The position numbers and the translations under genes were made by a program. Source: an uncultured Prolixibacteraceae bacterium (GTDB lineage Bacteria; Bacteroidota; Bacteroidia; Bacteroidales; Prolixibacteraceae). From it: DNA of 35,326 bases. A model generated the notes under the pieces. It saw only the letters and a program-made list of their open reading frames with translations, was not told the DNA's origin and made no database searches. The stretch is taken from contig CAJXZG010000056.1 in NCBI GenBank assembly GCA_913063265.1, positions 1 through 35,326 on the forward strand. The letters are read 5' to 3'. Of the stretch, positions 33,330-35,326 are shown piece after piece. Position 1 is the stretch's first letter. Each line of letters begins with the position of its first letter.

Positions 33330-34405
33330 TATGCAGCCCTCCCTTCTTTATTGTTAAAACCAATTTTCAACATATATGCAATGGCGCCGAGGCCTGCAAC
33401 AAGAACCACTAGAAACAATATCAGAATCCCGTATTGTGGTGAGATTTTCAATTCACTAAGCTGAAAATTGTCGGAGAGATACATCATTCGTAAATTGTGA
33501 CGGGTAATTATCATGGCTACAAGCGTAATCAGCAACTGGACAACCGCAGGTTTGAATTTCCCAAGAAATCCGGTTACCAAAGCACCAATTCCGGCCAAAA
33601 TTCCTAGCATTAAAAAAACAGTTGCCACCAGGTTTTGTCCCATAAACTGAAGGATAAAATCCCTGGGAATAGCAAGCAGATACCAAAATCCCACAACCAC
33701 CTGAACGGATGTGGCGATTGCAAAAATCTTAAGTGCATCTTTTATTTTTTCATTTTTTTGTTCAGTCTCATCTTTTTTGAAAAAATAAACCACAGCATAC
33801 AATAAACCTCCAACGGCTACCGAAGCAGTTATAAAGTGCAGATATCTTGGCAGGAATGTGGGATTGGAAACGTTAAGAATTGTTCCGCCCCGATTTTCGA
33901 AATATGCCGTCCACAATTCGGGTTGTTCCATCAGCGAGTTGTTATTTACCAGCATAAAACCGACATACAAAATAATCAGTATTGCCGCAAACAATGAGAA
34001 TTTAGAAAATCCCGGTGAAGAAGCAAATTTTCCTACGTGGATATAAGTACCATAATAAGCCAGGATCAGCAAAGGAATTATGAGGATCCAATATACGGCC
34101 ATTAAAACGGAGCTTGTGTAAAACAGGTGCCCAAATACTACCTGAAGAAACAACAAAGGTGGTATTGCCATGTTAATTCCAAGGGCTACCATTACAGGTA
34201 GTTTTTTAGCAACCGGAAGTTGCCAGTTTATCATGTTTTTTTCGTCCTTACCTGAAATTCTTTTGAATAAAAGAATCAATGCTCCACCCAAAACTGCATT
34301 CACAAGAATGATATGAAGCAAAAAAAGCAATTGCTCAAGAACAATAAATATCCAGGAAGGTGCAGGAATTGTATCCGCAACAGGGATAAGTGATTGATAC
34401 TCCAT
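33329..34405 (-). CDS. Multi-pass membrane partner of the bd-like cytochrome
   Basis: A 358-residue protein with about nine membrane helices. GINMAIPPLLFLQVVFGHLFYTSS (about 76-99) resembles the helix pair found in bd-type oxidase subunits, and HFITASVAVGGLLYAVVYF contains a possible haem-ligand His. No CXXCH site is present. It starts with a short periplasmic N-terminus, so no signal peptide is needed. The stop overlaps the start of the 882-residue fusion by one base (TAATG), so the two form a heterodimer-like complex, comparable with the two-subunit bd core. Which haems it carries is unknown. Confidence 0.75.
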   Translation of the reverse strand: MEYQSLIPVADTIPAPSWIFIVLEQLLFLLHIILVNAVLGGALILLFKRISGKDEKNMINWQLPVAKKLPVMVALGINMAIPPLLFLQVVFGHLFYTSSVLMAVYWILIIPLLILAYYGTYIHVGKFASSPGFSKFSLFAAILIILYVGFMLVNNNSLMEQPELWTAYFENRGGTILNVSNPTFLPRYLHFITASVAVGGLLYAVVYFFKKDETEQKNEKIKDALKIFAIATSVQVVVGFWYLLAIPRDFILQFMGQNLVATVFLMLGILAGIGALVTGFLGKFKPAVVQLLITLVAMIITRHNLRMMYLSDNFQLSELKISPQYGILILFLVVLVAGLGAIAYMLKIGFNNKEGRAA

Positions 34406-34417
34406 AATTCATAAATT

Positions 34418-34852
34418 TTATTTGATTTTAGATTTTTTCAGCATAACAATAGAAATCACAAAAGCCAGGGATAATCCTACCAAAACTCCGATTTCAATCA
34501 TGTAGTAATAAAAATACTCGTGCATATAAGCTGTTTCCACACTGATAATTAGTATTCTGCGTATGGAAGCAATTATACCGACAATAAAAAAAGGTTCAGC
34601 ACAAACTGTGTGTTCTTTAATCGAAATTCTAACGGTGGCCAGAATTTCAATAATCATCAAAAGCAATAGGGTTTTGGAGATAATTTCTATAATAACTTTT
34701 ATCCCGCTTTCACCGTTTGAAAAGTGAAGAATTGTTTTTATTTCGTCGTAAATCAGAAGGATTGCTCCGGTAAATAAAAATAAAATAATTAACAGGTAAA
34801 TTACTTTTTCACCCAATAAAAGTATGTTGTCGGTTTTTAAATAGGTTTTCAT
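34418..34852 (-). CDS. PsiE-family membrane protein
   Basis: A 144-residue protein with four predicted membrane helices (about 15-35, 52-70, 86-104 and 112-137). The central ATVRISIKEHTVCAEPFFIV and IASIRRILIISVE segments are the PsiE family hallmark (phosphate-starvation-inducible E in E. coli). Its biochemical function is unknown. It heads the operon, 12 bases before the membrane subunit of the bd-like complex, so here it may help assemble or regulate that complex rather than respond to phosphate (inference). Confidence 0.8.
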   Translation of the reverse strand: MKTYLKTDNILLLGEKVIYLLIILFLFTGAILLIYDEIKTILHFSNGESGIKVIIEIISKTLLLLMIIEILATVRISIKEHTVCAEPFFIVGIIASIRRILIISVETAYMHEYFYYYMIEIGVLVGLSLAFVISIVMLKKSKIK

Positions 34853-35252
34853 TTATCTGGAATTGTACCTTGCTGTATTTTTGAACATTTGTAATCTTCC
34901 AAAATTTCAATATGGATTGAAGGTTGTTCTATAATACTGATTAACAATTCTTTTATTTCTATTTATTTTTTTTGAACTACTAAATTTAGTAAAAAATAAT
35001 CATTTTAACTTCTACCTTGAAACAGGTTTTTAAACATAAAAGTCCATGATTGATCTGAAGTTTTATTATAAACAAAAGTTTACCACATGGTTTTGCTGGC
35101 GATAGGAGAAAGTAACAATTGTTAAAACTATTTATTCATGCTAATAAATTTAGGTAAAGAACATTCCCAAACTTGAAACAGAAAACTTCAAAATTCCTGT
35201 TAACTTGTCAATGCATTGTGTATTTTTATGTCCTCACCTAAATCAAATAGAA
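34853..35252. other. Gene-free divergent spacer
   Basis: About 400 AT-rich bases between the PsiE gene (minus) and the gene entering at 35253 (plus). It should hold promoters for both, but no exact TAnnTTTG with a spaced TTTG was found. TATTTTTA at 35221-35228, 25 bases before the plus-strand ATG, is the best -7 candidate for the right-hand gene. Confidence 0.35.
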
Positions 35253-35326
35253 ATGAAATTATTACTTCCATTTATTTTAATTCTTGCGACTTCTTTGTTT
35301 TTAACTGCTCAACCTTCGGGAGGGCC
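35253..35326 (+). CDS. 5' end of an exported protein gene (partial)
   Basis: The ATG opens a frame running off the window: MKLLLPFILILATSLFLTAQ followed by PSGGP. It is a clear signal peptide with cleavage probably after TA. The mature start is Gly/Pro rich, as in outer-membrane beta-barrel or carboxypeptidase-regulatory-like proteins, but the family cannot be told from 24 residues. Confidence 0.65.
   Translation, partial: MKLLLPFILILATSLFLTAQPSGG

Overview
The window looks like chromosome of a Bacteroidota bacterium, probably a Bacteroidales/Marinilabiliales-type marine or sediment organism (inference). Start codons lack Shine-Dalgarno sequences. Several genes have the phylum's TAnnTTTG -7 box. 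The gene set is typical too: an S1 sulfatase lipoprotein, a Tat-exported TIM-barrel protein, PQQ-like beta-propeller and multihaem proteins, and an integrase of the kind used by Bacteroidota integrative elements.

Region 1 (1-887) is chromosomal flank: the tail of an unknown gene with its terminator, and a flavodoxin-like gene on the minus strand.

Region 2 (888-16226) is a ~15.3 kb integrative element inserted at the 3' end of a tRNA-Gln(CUG) gene. A 14-bp exact direct repeat of the tRNA 3' end lies at 888-901 and 16213-16226, with a tyrosine recombinase just inside the left repeat. TTTGACAC motifs occur near both ends. Two small excisionase-like HTH proteins follow the integrase. The cargo is AT-rich and defence-like: a single-chain type IIG restriction-modification enzyme in an operon with a membrane-anchored KAP NTPase, a NACHT (STAND) NTPase, a putAbiC-type abortive-infection membrane protein, and a two-gene module I do not recognise (415 aa plus a 176-aa membrane-anchored protein) against the right end. 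No conjugation or phage structural genes are present. The element is best read as a compact integrative defence island. The unrecognised pair and the RM-KAP operon are the best candidates for something new.

Region 3 (16290-20870) holds sugar-acid catabolism and peptidase-like genes: a Tat-signal xylose-isomerase-like protein, 2,3-diketo-L-gulonate reductase, an M81/MlrC-type lipoprotein and a small DUF3850/ASCH protein.

Region 4 (20874-26292) is a complete seven-gene Mrp/Mnh Na+/H+ antiporter operon, A to G, tightly overlapping and with a short MrpE.

Region 5 (26309-30357) has a sulfatase lipoprotein, a secreted protein of unknown function and a PQQ-like beta-propeller protein.

Region 6 (30681-34852, minus strand) is an operon of a PsiE-family protein, a multi-pass membrane protein and an 882-aa fusion of a cytochrome bd subunit I-like membrane domain to a c-type cytochrome part with eight CXXCH motifs. 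This is probably a respiratory complex linking a bd-like core to a periplasmic haem wire. The window ends in the signal peptide of a plus-strand gene.
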